A DNA stretch of 64,000 bases. Origin: Duganella sp. CF458 (GTDB lineage: Bacteria; Pseudomonadota; Gammaproteobacteria; Burkholderiales; Burkholderiaceae_D). The stretch is taken from assembly GCF_900113115.1 (NCBI RefSeq), contig NZ_FOOF01000013.1:62001-126000 (forward strand). The letters run 5' to 3'. Numbering within the stretch: position 1 is the first letter of the stretch; each line of letters starts with the position of its first letter. The position numbers and the translations under genes were made by a program. Of this stretch, positions 42,822 to 51,774 are shown in pieces. The notes beneath the pieces are model-generated. The model did no database searches. It was not told the origin of the DNA and saw only the letters and a program-made list of their open reading frames with translations.

Positions 42822-44732
42822 TCAAACGTTGTTACGGGATTCGATCGCTTCCCAACGTTCCAGCGCCGCCAGCAACTCTTCCTCGATTTGCGCAACGCGC
42901 TCGTTGAGGCGCTTTGCTTCCGCCGGCGTCTTCTTGTAGAAGTCCGGATCGGATAGCGCGAGGTTCAGCGCAGTCTGCTCATCTTCCAGCTTGGCAATAA
43001 GTTGCGGCAGTTCTTCGAGTTCGCGCTGCTCTTTGTAGCTGAGTTTTTTCCCTTTTGCCTGCGCCGGCGCTGGGGCGGCTGGCGCAGCAGCGGTGGCCTG
43101 CTTCACATCGGTCTTCTTCGACGCCTGTGCCGCGGCGGCATCGCGCACGCGCTCCCAGTCGCTGTAGCCGCCCACATACTCTTTCCACCTGCCCTCGCCT
43201 TCGGCAACGATCACCTGGGTCACCACGTTATCGAGGAAGGTACGGTCGTGGCTGACGAGGAAGACGGTGCCGGCGTAATCCTCCAGCAATTCTTCCAGCA
43301 GTTCCAGGGTATCGATGTCGAGGTCGTTGGTCGGTTCGTCCAGCACCAGCACGTTGGCTGGCTTGGCGAACAGGCGCGCCAGCAGCAGGCGGTTGCGCTC
43401 GCCGCCGGAGAGGGAGCTGACCAGCGAACGCGCGCGTTGCGGTTCGAACAGGAAGTCGCCCAGGTAGCTCATCACGTGCTTGCGCTGGCCATTGATCTCG
43501 ACCCAGTCCGAGCCCGGCGCGATGGTGTCGGCCAGGGTGGCGTTATCGTTCAACTGGGCGCGCATCTGGTCGAAGTACGCCACCTGCAGCTTGGTGCCTT
43601 GCTTGATGGTGCCGCTGTCGGCCGACTCTTCGCCGAGGACCAGTTTCAGCAGCGTGGTCTTGCCCGCGCCATTAGGGCCGATCAAACCGAACTTATCGCC
43701 GCGCATGATGATCGAGCTGAAGTCCTTGACGATGGTCTTGGCGCCGTAGGCCTTGCTCACATTTTCCAGCTCCGCCACGATCTTGCCGGAACGCTCGCCG
43801 GTGCCGACCTCCAGGCGAACCTGGCCCTGCTGGTCGCGGCGAGCAGCGCGCTGCTCGCGCAAACGCTCCAGCCGGCGCACGCGGCCTTCATCACGGGTGC
43901 GGCGTGCCTGCACGCCTTTGCGGATCCATACCTCTTCGGCCGCCAGTACCTTGTCGAACTTGGCGTTTTCGATTTCTTCGATGGCCAGTTGTTCCGCCTT
44001 GCGCACCTGGTAGGTGGTGAAATTGCCCGGATAGGACATCAGGATGCCACGATCGAGTTCGATGATGCGCGTCGCCACATTGTCCAGGAAGGAGCGGTCG
44101 TGGGTAATGAACAGGATGCTGCCCTTGAAATCGCGCAGCAGGGCTTCCAGCCAGGTGATGGAATTGAAGTCCAGGTGGTTGGTCGGTTCGTCCAGCAACA
44201 GCACGTCCGGGGCGCCGACCAGGGCGCGTGCCAACGCCGCGCGCTTCTTGGTGCCGCCGGAAAGGGTTTCGATCAACACCGCGCCATCCAGGTTCAGGCG
44301 GCCCAGTACGGTTTCCACTTTGTTCTTCAGGTTCCAGGCGTCGCCTGCATCGAGCTTGACCTGGATGTCGTGCATGCGCTCCATCAGCGCATCGTCGTCG
44401 CCCTGGCCGAACTTGCCGGTGAGCTCATCGTATTCTTTCAGCAGCGCCGGCAGTTCGCCAAGGCCGGATGCCACCGCGTCGTACACGCTCTGGCCGGCTT
44501 GAAACTGCGGCTCCTGCTCGACATAGACGACTTTCAGGCCCTGCTGCATGACCAGCAGGCCATCATCCAGCTTCTGGAAGCCGGCAATAATCTTCAGCAG
44601 CGAGGATTTACCGGTGCCGTTGCGCCCGATCAGGCCGACCCGCTCCCCGGTCTCCAGGGAAAATTCAGCGTGGTCCAGCAGGGCGTGGTGGCCAAAAGCC
44701 AGTTGTGCAGATGTTAATGAAATGACAGCCAT
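42822..44732 (-). CDS. uup: ABC-F family ATPase Uup
   Basis: 636 residues, two ATP-binding cassettes and no membrane segment. First cassette: Walker A GLIGRNGTGKSSL, signature LSGGTKKRAALARALV, Walker B VLLLDEPTNHLD. Second cassette: GLIGPNGAGKTTL, LSGGERNRLLLARLF, VLVLDEPTNDLD. A linker with basic residues (about 240-320) follows the first cassette, and the C-terminal ~80 residues form a predicted coiled coil with the KKLSYKEQRELEELPQLIAK motif typical of Uup. Uup binds DNA and affects transposon excision and translation-related processes. It is a housekeeping gene that separates the EPS operon from the tRNA region. No clear ribosome site precedes its ATG. Confidence 0.94.
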   Translation of the reverse strand: MAVISLTSAQLAFGHHALLDHAEFSLETGERVGLIGRNGTGKSSLLKIIAGFQKLDDGLLVMQQGLKVVYVEQEPQFQAGQSVYDAVASGLGELPALLKEYDELTGKFGQGDDDALMERMHDIQVKLDAGDAWNLKNKVETVLGRLNLDGAVLIETLSGGTKKRAALARALVGAPDVLLLDEPTNHLDFNSITWLEALLRDFKGSILFITHDRSFLDNVATRIIELDRGILMSYPGNFTTYQVRKAEQLAIEEIENAKFDKVLAAEEVWIRKGVQARRTRDEGRVRRLERLREQRAARRDQQGQVRLEVGTGERSGKIVAELENVSKAYGAKTIVKDFSSIIMRGDKFGLIGPNGAGKTTLLKLVLGEESADSGTIKQGTKLQVAYFDQMRAQLNDNATLADTIAPGSDWVEINGQRKHVMSYLGDFLFEPQRARSLVSSLSGGERNRLLLARLFAKPANVLVLDEPTNDLDIDTLELLEELLEDYAGTVFLVSHDRTFLDNVVTQVIVAEGEGRWKEYVGGYSDWERVRDAAAAQASKKTDVKQATAAAPAAPAPAQAKGKKLSYKEQRELEELPQLIAKLEDEQTALNLALSDPDFYKKTPAEAKRLNERVAQIEEELLAALERWEAIESRNNV

Positions 44733-44764
44733 TGGAATGCAAATCTTGACGGGAAAACGCGCAT

Positions 44765-44794
44765 TTTACCTGTTGCCGGGCTGTCAGCTATAAT
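44765..44794 (+). promoter_or_regulatory. Promoter of tRNA-Arg
   Basis: A perfect TATAAT at 44789-44794 lies 17 bases before the mature tRNA 5' end, with TTTACC (44765-44770) as -35 at 18-base spacing. The sequence after the -10 box is GC-rich (TGCGCTCGC), as expected for a stringently controlled stable-RNA promoter. It overlaps the upstream side of uup but points the other way. Confidence 0.7.
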
Positions 44795-44811
44795 TGCGCT
44801 CGCTTTGCGTC

Positions 44812-44886
44812 CTCCCCGTAGCACAATGGATAGTGCACATGCCTCCTAAGCGTGGGATACTGGTTCGATTCCAGTCGGGGGGACCA
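44812..44886 (+). tRNA. tRNA-Arg (anticodon CCU)
   Basis: The cloverleaf can be drawn fully. The acceptor stem is 44812-44818 with 44876-44882, including one U-G pair. The D-arm GCAC/GTGC encloses AATGGATA. The anticodon arm CATGC/GCGTG holds the loop CTCCTAA, giving anticodon CCU. The T-arm is ACTGG/CCAGT with TTCGATT. The discriminator A and an encoded CCA end at 44886. It reads AGG codons, rare in this GC-rich genome. The stop of the next gene on the other strand is only ten bases away. Confidence 0.96.
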
Positions 44887-44895
44887 ACAGCGCCC

Positions 44896-45597
44896 TCACC
44901 GTCGGCCACGCCGCATGAATGCGATCACGCACAATCCTGACAGCAGCATCATCCACGTCTCCGCTTCCGGCACGGCGAATATCCGCCACACTTCCATATC
45001 GCCGTAGGTGACGTTGGGCGATTTGTAGTCGCGCCCATCGAGCAGGCTGGAATCAAAGTTGCTGCGCTCCGGATCGATGTAGGAATACATGGTCGAGTAG
45101 CCGCCATGGGTCAGGTCCCACGGCACATACAAGTCGTGGCCGGCGCCGAATACCGGTCCGGTCTTGGCATCGTTCCAGGTCTGGAACGAACCGACCGTGT
45201 CGAGCGCGTACGTGCGCGGCGTCTGGCGATGCATCTGGCGCGACGTCAGGTTGAACAGGAAGCCGGTGCGCTTTTCATCTTCGGTCGTGATGTGGAACTT
45301 GCCGGACGAATCCCAGCTTTGCGGGTTGTAGCCGCCCACCTTGAACATTTGCCCAAGCTCATTGGTGGCTTCCATCACCGTGAATGTACGGCCGTTGCCG
45401 TCCACTGCCGCGTGGAAATCCGCGGCGGTTTGGCCGTCGCGCTTTTTATACAGGCGCTCCAGCCTGATCGGGCCGTTACCCAGCCAGGTCGATAGCTGGG
45501 CGATGTCCGCATCCGTCAACAACGGCGTTGCAGCTTGCGCTGTCGATAGCACTAGCAGAAAGAAAGCGCCCATCAGGCGCACGAGAAGTTTAGCCAT
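44896..45597 (-). CDS. PEP-CTERM protein with a TLDc-like domain
   Basis: 233 residues with a signal peptide ending near AQAA (about residue 23). The tail is VPEAETWMMLLSGLCVIAFM then RRGRR: a PEP motif, hydrophobic helix and Arg cluster. The middle resembles the TLDc fold (known from eukaryotic TLDc/OXR1 proteins and some bacterial ones): RLERLYKKRDGQTAADFHAA, MFKVGGYNPQSWDSSGKFH, RTGFLFNL and GPVFGAGHDLYVPWDL. The match is by eye and should be tested. GGAGG lies nine bases before the ATG. It is a single gene between tRNA-Arg and the catabolic operon. A sorted surface protein using this fold has no known function. Confidence 0.85.
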   Translation of the reverse strand: MAKLLVRLMGAFFLLVLSTAQAATPLLTDADIAQLSTWLGNGPIRLERLYKKRDGQTAADFHAAVDGNGRTFTVMEATNELGQMFKVGGYNPQSWDSSGKFHITTEDEKRTGFLFNLTSRQMHRQTPRTYALDTVGSFQTWNDAKTGPVFGAGHDLYVPWDLTHGGYSTMYSYIDPERSNFDSSLLDGRDYKSPNVTYGDMEVWRIFAVPEAETWMMLLSGLCVIAFMRRGRR

Positions 45598-45639
45598 GGC
45601 ATTGCACCTCCACGGCCGGACTATATCACTTCATTAAAA

Positions 45640-46032
45640 CTACGCGGGCACGACTGCCGTGACTTCGATCTCTACCCTTGCGCGCGGTTCCAGCAAGCCG
45701 GCAACCTCGACGGCCGTCATGGCTGGATAGTGCTTGCCGATCAGCTCGCGGTAGATGGCGCCAATCTCTTGGTAGGCACCCATGTATTCATGTTTGTCGA
45801 CCACGTACCAGGTCATGCGGGCAATGTGTTCCGGAGCACCGCCGGCTTCCTTCAGCACGGTCAGGATGTTTTCAATCGCTTGGCGTACTTGTCCGGCGAA
45901 ATCGTCAGTTTGAAATTCGCAATTCGCATCCCAGCCGATCATGCCGCTGACAAAGACCATGCGGCCGGTGGCCGCGATGCCGTTGGAATAGCCGCGTGGT
46001 CGCGCCCAGCCCGGCGGTTGTAATACTTGCAT
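45640..46032 (-). CDS. RidA-family (YjgF/UK114) protein
   Basis: 130 residues, the normal length for a RidA trimer subunit. It has VFVSGMIGWDANCEFQTDDF, GQVRQAIENILTVLKEAGG, VVDKHEYMGAYQEIGAIYRE and the C-terminal EPRARVEIEVTAVV. The Arg in EPRARVEIE corresponds to the substrate-binding Arg of RidA enzymes. RidA proteins hydrolyse reactive enamines and imines to ketones. It is the last gene of the aminobenzoyl-CoA-type operon, nine bases after the acyl-CoA dehydrogenase. In this pathway the ring-reduced intermediate is an enamine, so a specific role here is plausible. The ORF begins MQVLQPPGWARPRGYSNGI, in which the substrate-site region is kept. Confidence 0.92.
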   Translation of the reverse strand: MQVLQPPGWARPRGYSNGIAATGRMVFVSGMIGWDANCEFQTDDFAGQVRQAIENILTVLKEAGGAPEHIARMTWYVVDKHEYMGAYQEIGAIYRELIGKHYPAMTAVEVAGLLEPRARVEIEVTAVVPA

Positions 46033-46041
46033 AGTGACTCC

Positions 46042-47202
<1,161 letters not shown>

Positions 47203-47203
47203 C

Positions 47204-48058
47204 TCAATCGCCCTCAAAGACTGGTTTCTGTTTCGCCACGAAGGCGTGGTAGGCGCGATGGAAGTCGTTGGTGGCCATGCAGATGGCTTGCGCCTGCGCT
47301 TCGGCCTCGATGGCTTCGTCGACGCCCATATTCCATTCCTGCTGCAGCATTTTCTTGGTCATGCCGTGCGCGAAGGTCGGGCCGCTGGCCAGGCCCTGGG
47401 CCAAGGCTTGCGCCGCGGCGAGCAGGCTTTCCGGCGCATGCAGGCTGTTGAAGAAGCCCCAACGTTCGCCTTCCGTGCCGGACATCGAGCGGCCGGTGTA
47501 CAGCAGTTCGGCGGCACGGCCCTGGCCGATAACGCGTGGCAGCAAGGCGCAGGCGCCCATGTCGCAGCCGGCCAGGCCGACGCGGGTGAACAGGAAGGCG
47601 GTCTTGCTGCGCTCCGTGCCGAGGCGGATGTCGGAGCCAAGTGCCAGCATGGAACCGGCGCCGGCGCAAACGCCGTCGATGGCGGCGATCACCGGTTGCG
47701 GGCAGGCGCGCAGGGCTTTCACCACGTCGCCGGTCATGCGGGTGAAAGCCAGCAGGCCCGGCATATCGAGCTTGGTCAGCGGGCCGATAATTTCGTGCAC
47801 GTCGCCGCCCGAACAGAAGTTCTCGCCGGCGCCGGTGATGACGATGACTTTGACGTCGTCGGCATACGCCAGTGCGCGGAACAGTTCGCGCAGCTCGGCG
47901 TAGGAGTCGAAGGTGAGCGGGTTCTTGCGCTCCGGGCGGTCCAGGGTGAGCGTGGCGACGCCTTGCTCCACCGTGAACTGGAAATGCCTGGCCTGGTAGC
48001 CGGCCAGTTGTGCGCGGTTGCCCGGCAGGTGTTGCGCTTCCCCTTGCAGGTATTTCAT
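47204..48058 (-). CDS. Enoyl-CoA hydratase/isomerase family protein
   Basis: 284 residues from the ATG at 48056-48058, ATGA-coupled to the marR stop; the open frame upstream of this point lies over marR and is not real. Crotonase signatures are ATLTLDRPERKNPLTFDSYA, VIVITGAGENFCSGGDVHEI (oxyanion hole) and PVIAAIDGVCAGAGSMLALG (second oxyanion motif), then RVGLAGCDMGACALLPRVIG with catalytic-region acid and glycine residues. The N-terminal ~30 residues are an extension. Within the cluster it should hydrate or open a ring-derived enoyl-CoA. Substrate specificity is not readable. Confidence 0.93.
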   Translation of the reverse strand: MKYLQGEAQHLPGNRAQLAGYQARHFQFTVEQGVATLTLDRPERKNPLTFDSYAELRELFRALAYADDVKVIVITGAGENFCSGGDVHEIIGPLTKLDMPGLLAFTRMTGDVVKALRACPQPVIAAIDGVCAGAGSMLALGSDIRLGTERSKTAFLFTRVGLAGCDMGACALLPRVIGQGRAAELLYTGRSMSGTEGERWGFFNSLHAPESLLAAAQALAQGLASGPTFAHGMTKKMLQQEWNMGVDEAIEAEAQAQAICMATNDFHRAYHAFVAKQKPVFEGD

Positions 48059-48540
48059 GGTTTGTCCTTTTGTTCGCGGGCGTACAGGTGGCCCTTCATT
48101 TGCGACAGCAGTTCGATGAGCTGTCCTTTGTCTTCCTGCGAGATCTCTTGCAGCAGCTCGGCGACCCAGCCTTCGTGCACTTCGGCCATCTGCGCAAAGG
48201 CTTTGCGGCCGGCCGCTGTGAGCTTGACGCTGAAGGCGCGGCCGTCTTTCGGGTCCGGCACGCGCACCACCAGGTTTTCCTGTTCCAGCTGGTCGGTGAT
48301 GCCGGTGATGTTGCCGCCGGTGACCATCATGCGCTTGGAGAGTTCGCCCATGCGCAGGCCTTCCGGGTGGCGTTCCAGCTGCGCCATAAGGTCGAAGCGC
48401 GGCAGCGTGATGCCGAATTCGGTGCGCAGGCGGCTGCGGATTTCGGTTTCGATCTTGGTGGTGCAGGAGAGCATGCGCAGCCACAGTTTCAACGACTGGT
48501 GGTGATCGTTGGTCAGGCGGCTTTCCAGGTCTAATTGCAT
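48055..48540 (-). CDS. MarR-family transcriptional regulator
   Basis: 161 residues from the ATG at 48538-48540; an ATG nine codons earlier overlaps the preceding SDR gene. The winged-helix region runs about 55-130, with FGITLPRFDLMAQLERHPEG, LRMGELSKRMMVTGGNITGI and the wing VRVPDPKDGRAFSVKLTAAG. It lies inside the catabolic operon, 13 bases after the SDR gene and overlapping the enoyl-CoA hydratase. Regulators of this kind usually repress their own operon and release DNA when they bind an aromatic acid or its CoA ester. The AT-rich palindrome in the promoter at 53479-53488 is a candidate site. Confidence 0.92.
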   Translation of the reverse strand: MQLDLESRLTNDHHQSLKLWLRMLSCTTKIETEIRSRLRTEFGITLPRFDLMAQLERHPEGLRMGELSKRMMVTGGNITGITDQLEQENLVVRVPDPKDGRAFSVKLTAAGRKAFAQMAEVHEGWVAELLQEISQEDKGQLIELLSQMKGHLYAREQKDKP

Positions 48541-48553
48541 CGTTCCGGTTTCC

Positions 48554-49384
48554 TTACATGACTTCACCGCCGGCGACGGCGATGGATTGGCCGGTCATTG
48601 CGCTGGATGAGGTCTGGCAGAGCCAGGCCACGGCGTTGGCAACTTCCTCGACCTGCACCAGCTTCTGTTGCGGATTGCCGGCCGCCAGCTCGGCGCGCGC
48701 TTGCTCTTCACTGCGGCCGGTTTTCCGCATGATGTTGGCGATGGCGTCTTGCACGATGTCGGTTTCCGTGTAGCCGGGGCAGACGGCGTTGACCGTGATA
48801 TTCCTGGTCGCCAGCTCCAGCGCTAGCGCTTTCGTCAGGCCGACCAGGCCATGCTTGGCGGCGACGTAGGCACTGACGTATTTGTAGCCTTTCAGGCCGG
48901 CAGTGGAGGCGATGTTGACGATCCGGCCCCAGCCCTGCTCCAGCATGTGCGGCAACGCCGCTTGCGTGCAATGGAAGGCGCCCGTCAGGTTCACGTCAAG
49001 CATCTGCTGCCAATGCTGGCTGGAGGTCTTGGCAAACGGCGCGGGCTGCGCCTGCCCTGCATTGTTCAGCAGGATAGTGATCGGCCCCAGTTGCTGCGCC
49101 GCCGCCGCGATGGCCGCGTGGACCGCCGCTTCGTCCGTGACATCAAGCACACAGGTGCCGACCCGCGGTGCTTGCACGCCCGGTGCCTGACCCTGCGGGT
49201 TGGACACCATCTTGCCGGTTTGAAGGGTTTGCGCCAGCAAGCCGTCCGCGGCACGTTCGAGAGCGCCCGCATCGCGACCGGCAATGGTCACGCTTGCGCC
49301 CTGCGCAAGCAATGCCCGTGCGCATGCCAGGCCGATGCCGCGGCTGCCGCCCGTGATAAATGCGTGCTGGCCTGTGAGCGCCAT
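48554..49384 (-). CDS. SDR-family dehydrogenase of the aromatic-CoA pathway
   Basis: 276 residues. Classical SDR motifs are GGSRGIG (residues 12-18, cofactor), LNNAGQAQPAP, and the catalytic IASTAGLKGYKYVSAYVAAK with Ser, Tyr and Lys in order; PGYTETDIV follows. It is slightly longer than the usual 250 residues because of an insertion around 58-75 (KMVSNPQGQAPGVQAPRVG). It probably oxidises a 3-hydroxyacyl-CoA from the ring-cleaved or reduced product. It lies 3 bases after the bifunctional flavoprotein stop and 13 before marR. The C-terminus AMTGQSIAVAGGEVM is typical of acetoacetyl-CoA-reductase-like SDRs. Confidence 0.9.
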   Translation of the reverse strand: MALTGQHAFITGGSRGIGLACARALLAQGASVTIAGRDAGALERAADGLLAQTLQTGKMVSNPQGQAPGVQAPRVGTCVLDVTDEAAVHAAIAAAAQQLGPITILLNNAGQAQPAPFAKTSSQHWQQMLDVNLTGAFHCTQAALPHMLEQGWGRIVNIASTAGLKGYKYVSAYVAAKHGLVGLTKALALELATRNITVNAVCPGYTETDIVQDAIANIMRKTGRSEEQARAELAAGNPQQKLVQVEEVANAVAWLCQTSSSAMTGQSIAVAGGEVM

Positions 49385-49387
49385 GCT

Positions 49388-51766
49388 TCAACCCTCCAGC
49401 AATTTGGCCGCAAGCTGCTGCGGCGTCAGGCCGGCGCTGGCGGCGGCCAGTTGGCGTTCACGCTCCAGGTTGCGCTCCAGCTGCTGCTTGCCTGCCAGGT
49501 ACTGCTTCGGCCAGGTCACCGGCGTGTAGCCAAGCCTGGCCGCCTCGCCCAGCGTCCACGCAGGGTTCGCCAGATGCGGGCGCCCCACGGCGCATAGGTC
49601 CGCGCGGCCGGCGGCGATGATGCCGTTGGCATGGTCCGCCTCGAAAATCGAGCCAACCGCCATCGTCGGAATCCCCGCCTCATTGCGCACGCGGTCGGCA
49701 AACGGCGTCTGGAACATGCGGCCGAAAATCGGCTTTTCGAGCTTGCTGACCTGTCCCGACGAACAATCGATCATGTCGGCCCCCGCCTGCTTGAACAGGC
49801 GCGCAATCTGTACCGCATCATCCGGTGTAATTCCGCCTTCCACCCAGTCATGCGCTGAGATACGCACGCTCATCGGCTTATGCGCCGGCCATGCCGCGCG
49901 CATGGCCGCGAACACACGCAAGGGGAAGCGGCAGCGATTCTCCAGCGAGCCGCCGTATTCATCGCCGCGCTCATTCGTCAGTGGCGAGATGAATGACGAC
50001 AGCAGGTAGCCGTGGGCGCAGTGCAACTCAAGCCAGTCGAATCCGGCCTCCTGCGCCGCCAGCGTTGCGCGCACGAAATCGGCTTCGATACGGCGCATGT
50101 CTTCGGCGCTGGCGGTGCGCGCAACCTGCGACACTCCGGCCAGGTATTGCTGCTGCGAAGCCGCCACCAATGGCCAGTTGCCTCGATCGAGCGGCAGGTC
50201 GATGCCGTCCCACATGGCGCGGGTCGAACCCTTGGCGCCGGCGTGGCCAAGCTGCAGGCCGATTTTGGCGTCGGTACTTTGGTGGATGAAGTCGACGATA
50301 CGCTTCCAGGCCATTGTGTGCGCGGGCGCATACATGCCAGGGCAGAATGGCGTGATGCGGGCGTCGGCGGAGACGCAGGTCATTTCCGCCATCACCAGCG
50401 CCGCGCCGCCCATGGCGCGCGCGCCAAGGTGGGCCATGTGCCAGTCGCCTACGCAGCCGTCGACCGCGCTGTATTGCGCCATCGGGGACACGACGATACG
50501 GTTTTTCAGGACCACGTCACGCACCTTGTAGGGCGTGAACATCGGCGGCACCGGGCGCGCAGGCGCGGCTGGCTGGGCCAGGCCGGCTTGCGCGAAGGCG
50601 CGTTCGGCCAGCCAGCGCTCAAAGCCGGCCACGTATTCCTTGTCGCGCACGCGCAGGTTCTCATGCGACAGGCGCTGGCTGCGAGTCAGCATCGAGTACG
50701 CAAACTGCGGCGCTTCCATTGCAGTGTAGCGCTGCACGTTCTCGAACCATTCCATCGAATTGCGCGCCGCGCTCTGGATCTTCAGCACTTCGACAGCGCG
50801 CACGTCCTGGTATGCGGCCAGTGCGGCGGGTGCATCCCCGTGCGCGGCAAAGCAGCGCGCCAGCTCGATTGCGTCTTCCAGCGCCAGCTTGGTGCCGGAG
50901 CCGATCGAGAAGTGCGCGCTGTGCGCCGCGTCGCCCATCAGGACCACCGGCACGTCGCCGTTCCAGTGCAGCCACTGTTGGCACACGATGCGCGGGAACT
51001 TGATCCACACGTTCGAACCGCGCAGGTGGGCCGCGTTGGACATCAGCTTATGCCCTTCCAGCCGATCGGCGAACAGCTTCTCGCACCAGGCCAGCGTTTC
51101 CTCCTGCGACATGTCGTCCAGTCCCGCGGCGCGCCACACCGGTTCCGGCGTTTCGATAATGAAGGTCGAGGTCTCGCCGTCGTACTGGTAGATGTGCGCC
51201 TGGAACCAGCCGTGCTCCGTCTGCTGGAAGTCGAAGGTGAAGGCATTGAATTTCCTGGTCGTTCCCAGCCACACAAAGCGGCACTGGCGCGCTTCGATCA
51301 TCGGCTGGAAGGTCGCTTGGTAGCGGTTGCGCACGCGCGAATTCAGGCCGTCCGAAGCAATCACCAGGTCGGCCTGGTAGCGCGCCGCCAGCTCCTGGTC
51401 GTCCTGTACGTCGGTTTCGAACACCAGCTCCACGCCCAGCTCCTCGCAGCGCTGTTGCAGGATGTTCAGCAGGCGCTTGCGGCCGATGCCGCAGAAACCG
51501 TGGCCGCCCGAGGTGACTTTCTGCCCCTTGAAAAATACGTCGATATCGTCCCAATGATTGAACGACTGCAGGATCTCACGCGCCGTCTTTTCGTCGGCCG
51601 CCACCAGGTTGCCCAACGTCTGGTCGGAAAACACCACGCCCCAGCCAAAGGTATCGTAAGGCCGGTTGCGTTCCACCACGACGATGCGATGCGACGGATC
51701 CTGCTTTTTCATCAGCAGGGCGAAATACAGGCCGGCCGGGCCTCCCCCAATACAAACGATATTCAT
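49388..51766 (-). CDS. Bifunctional 2-aminobenzoyl-CoA / salicylyl-CoA monooxygenase-reductase
   Basis: 792 residues, a fusion of two flavoenzymes. Residues 1 to about 380 are an aromatic-ring hydroxylase: MNIVCIGGGPAGLYFALLMK (FAD), then VVLMGDAAHSAHFSIGSGT (GD motif). Residues about 400-760 are an Old-Yellow-Enzyme-like reductase: FTPYKVRDVVLKNRIVVSPM, LQLGHAGAKGSTRAMWDG, WLELHCAHGYLLSSFISPLT, NERGDEYGGSLENRCRFPLR and MAVGSIFEADHANGI. This architecture is that of 2-aminobenzoyl-CoA monooxygenase/reductase from Azoarcus and of salicylyl-CoA 5-hydroxylase-type proteins. It would hydroxylate and then reduce the CoA-bound ring. GAGGA precedes the ATG. The pair with the adjacent ligase supports anthranilate as substrate; salicylate is the alternative. 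Confidence 0.92.
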   Translation of the reverse strand: MNIVCIGGGPAGLYFALLMKKQDPSHRIVVVERNRPYDTFGWGVVFSDQTLGNLVAADEKTAREILQSFNHWDDIDVFFKGQKVTSGGHGFCGIGRKRLLNILQQRCEELGVELVFETDVQDDQELAARYQADLVIASDGLNSRVRNRYQATFQPMIEARQCRFVWLGTTRKFNAFTFDFQQTEHGWFQAHIYQYDGETSTFIIETPEPVWRAAGLDDMSQEETLAWCEKLFADRLEGHKLMSNAAHLRGSNVWIKFPRIVCQQWLHWNGDVPVVLMGDAAHSAHFSIGSGTKLALEDAIELARCFAAHGDAPAALAAYQDVRAVEVLKIQSAARNSMEWFENVQRYTAMEAPQFAYSMLTRSQRLSHENLRVRDKEYVAGFERWLAERAFAQAGLAQPAAPARPVPPMFTPYKVRDVVLKNRIVVSPMAQYSAVDGCVGDWHMAHLGARAMGGAALVMAEMTCVSADARITPFCPGMYAPAHTMAWKRIVDFIHQSTDAKIGLQLGHAGAKGSTRAMWDGIDLPLDRGNWPLVAASQQQYLAGVSQVARTASAEDMRRIEADFVRATLAAQEAGFDWLELHCAHGYLLSSFISPLTNERGDEYGGSLENRCRFPLRVFAAMRAAWPAHKPMSVRISAHDWVEGGITPDDAVQIARLFKQAGADMIDCSSGQVSKLEKPIFGRMFQTPFADRVRNEAGIPTMAVGSIFEADHANGIIAAGRADLCAVGRPHLANPAWTLGEAARLGYTPVTWPKQYLAGKQQLERNLERERQLAAASAGLTPQQLAAKLLEG

Positions 51767-51774
51767 GCGATTCC

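Noticed and set aside
48059..48484. N-terminal extension of the enoyl-CoA hydratase frame
   Set aside because: It overlaps marR out of frame and has no crotonase similarity; the ATG at 48058 is coupled to the marR stop.
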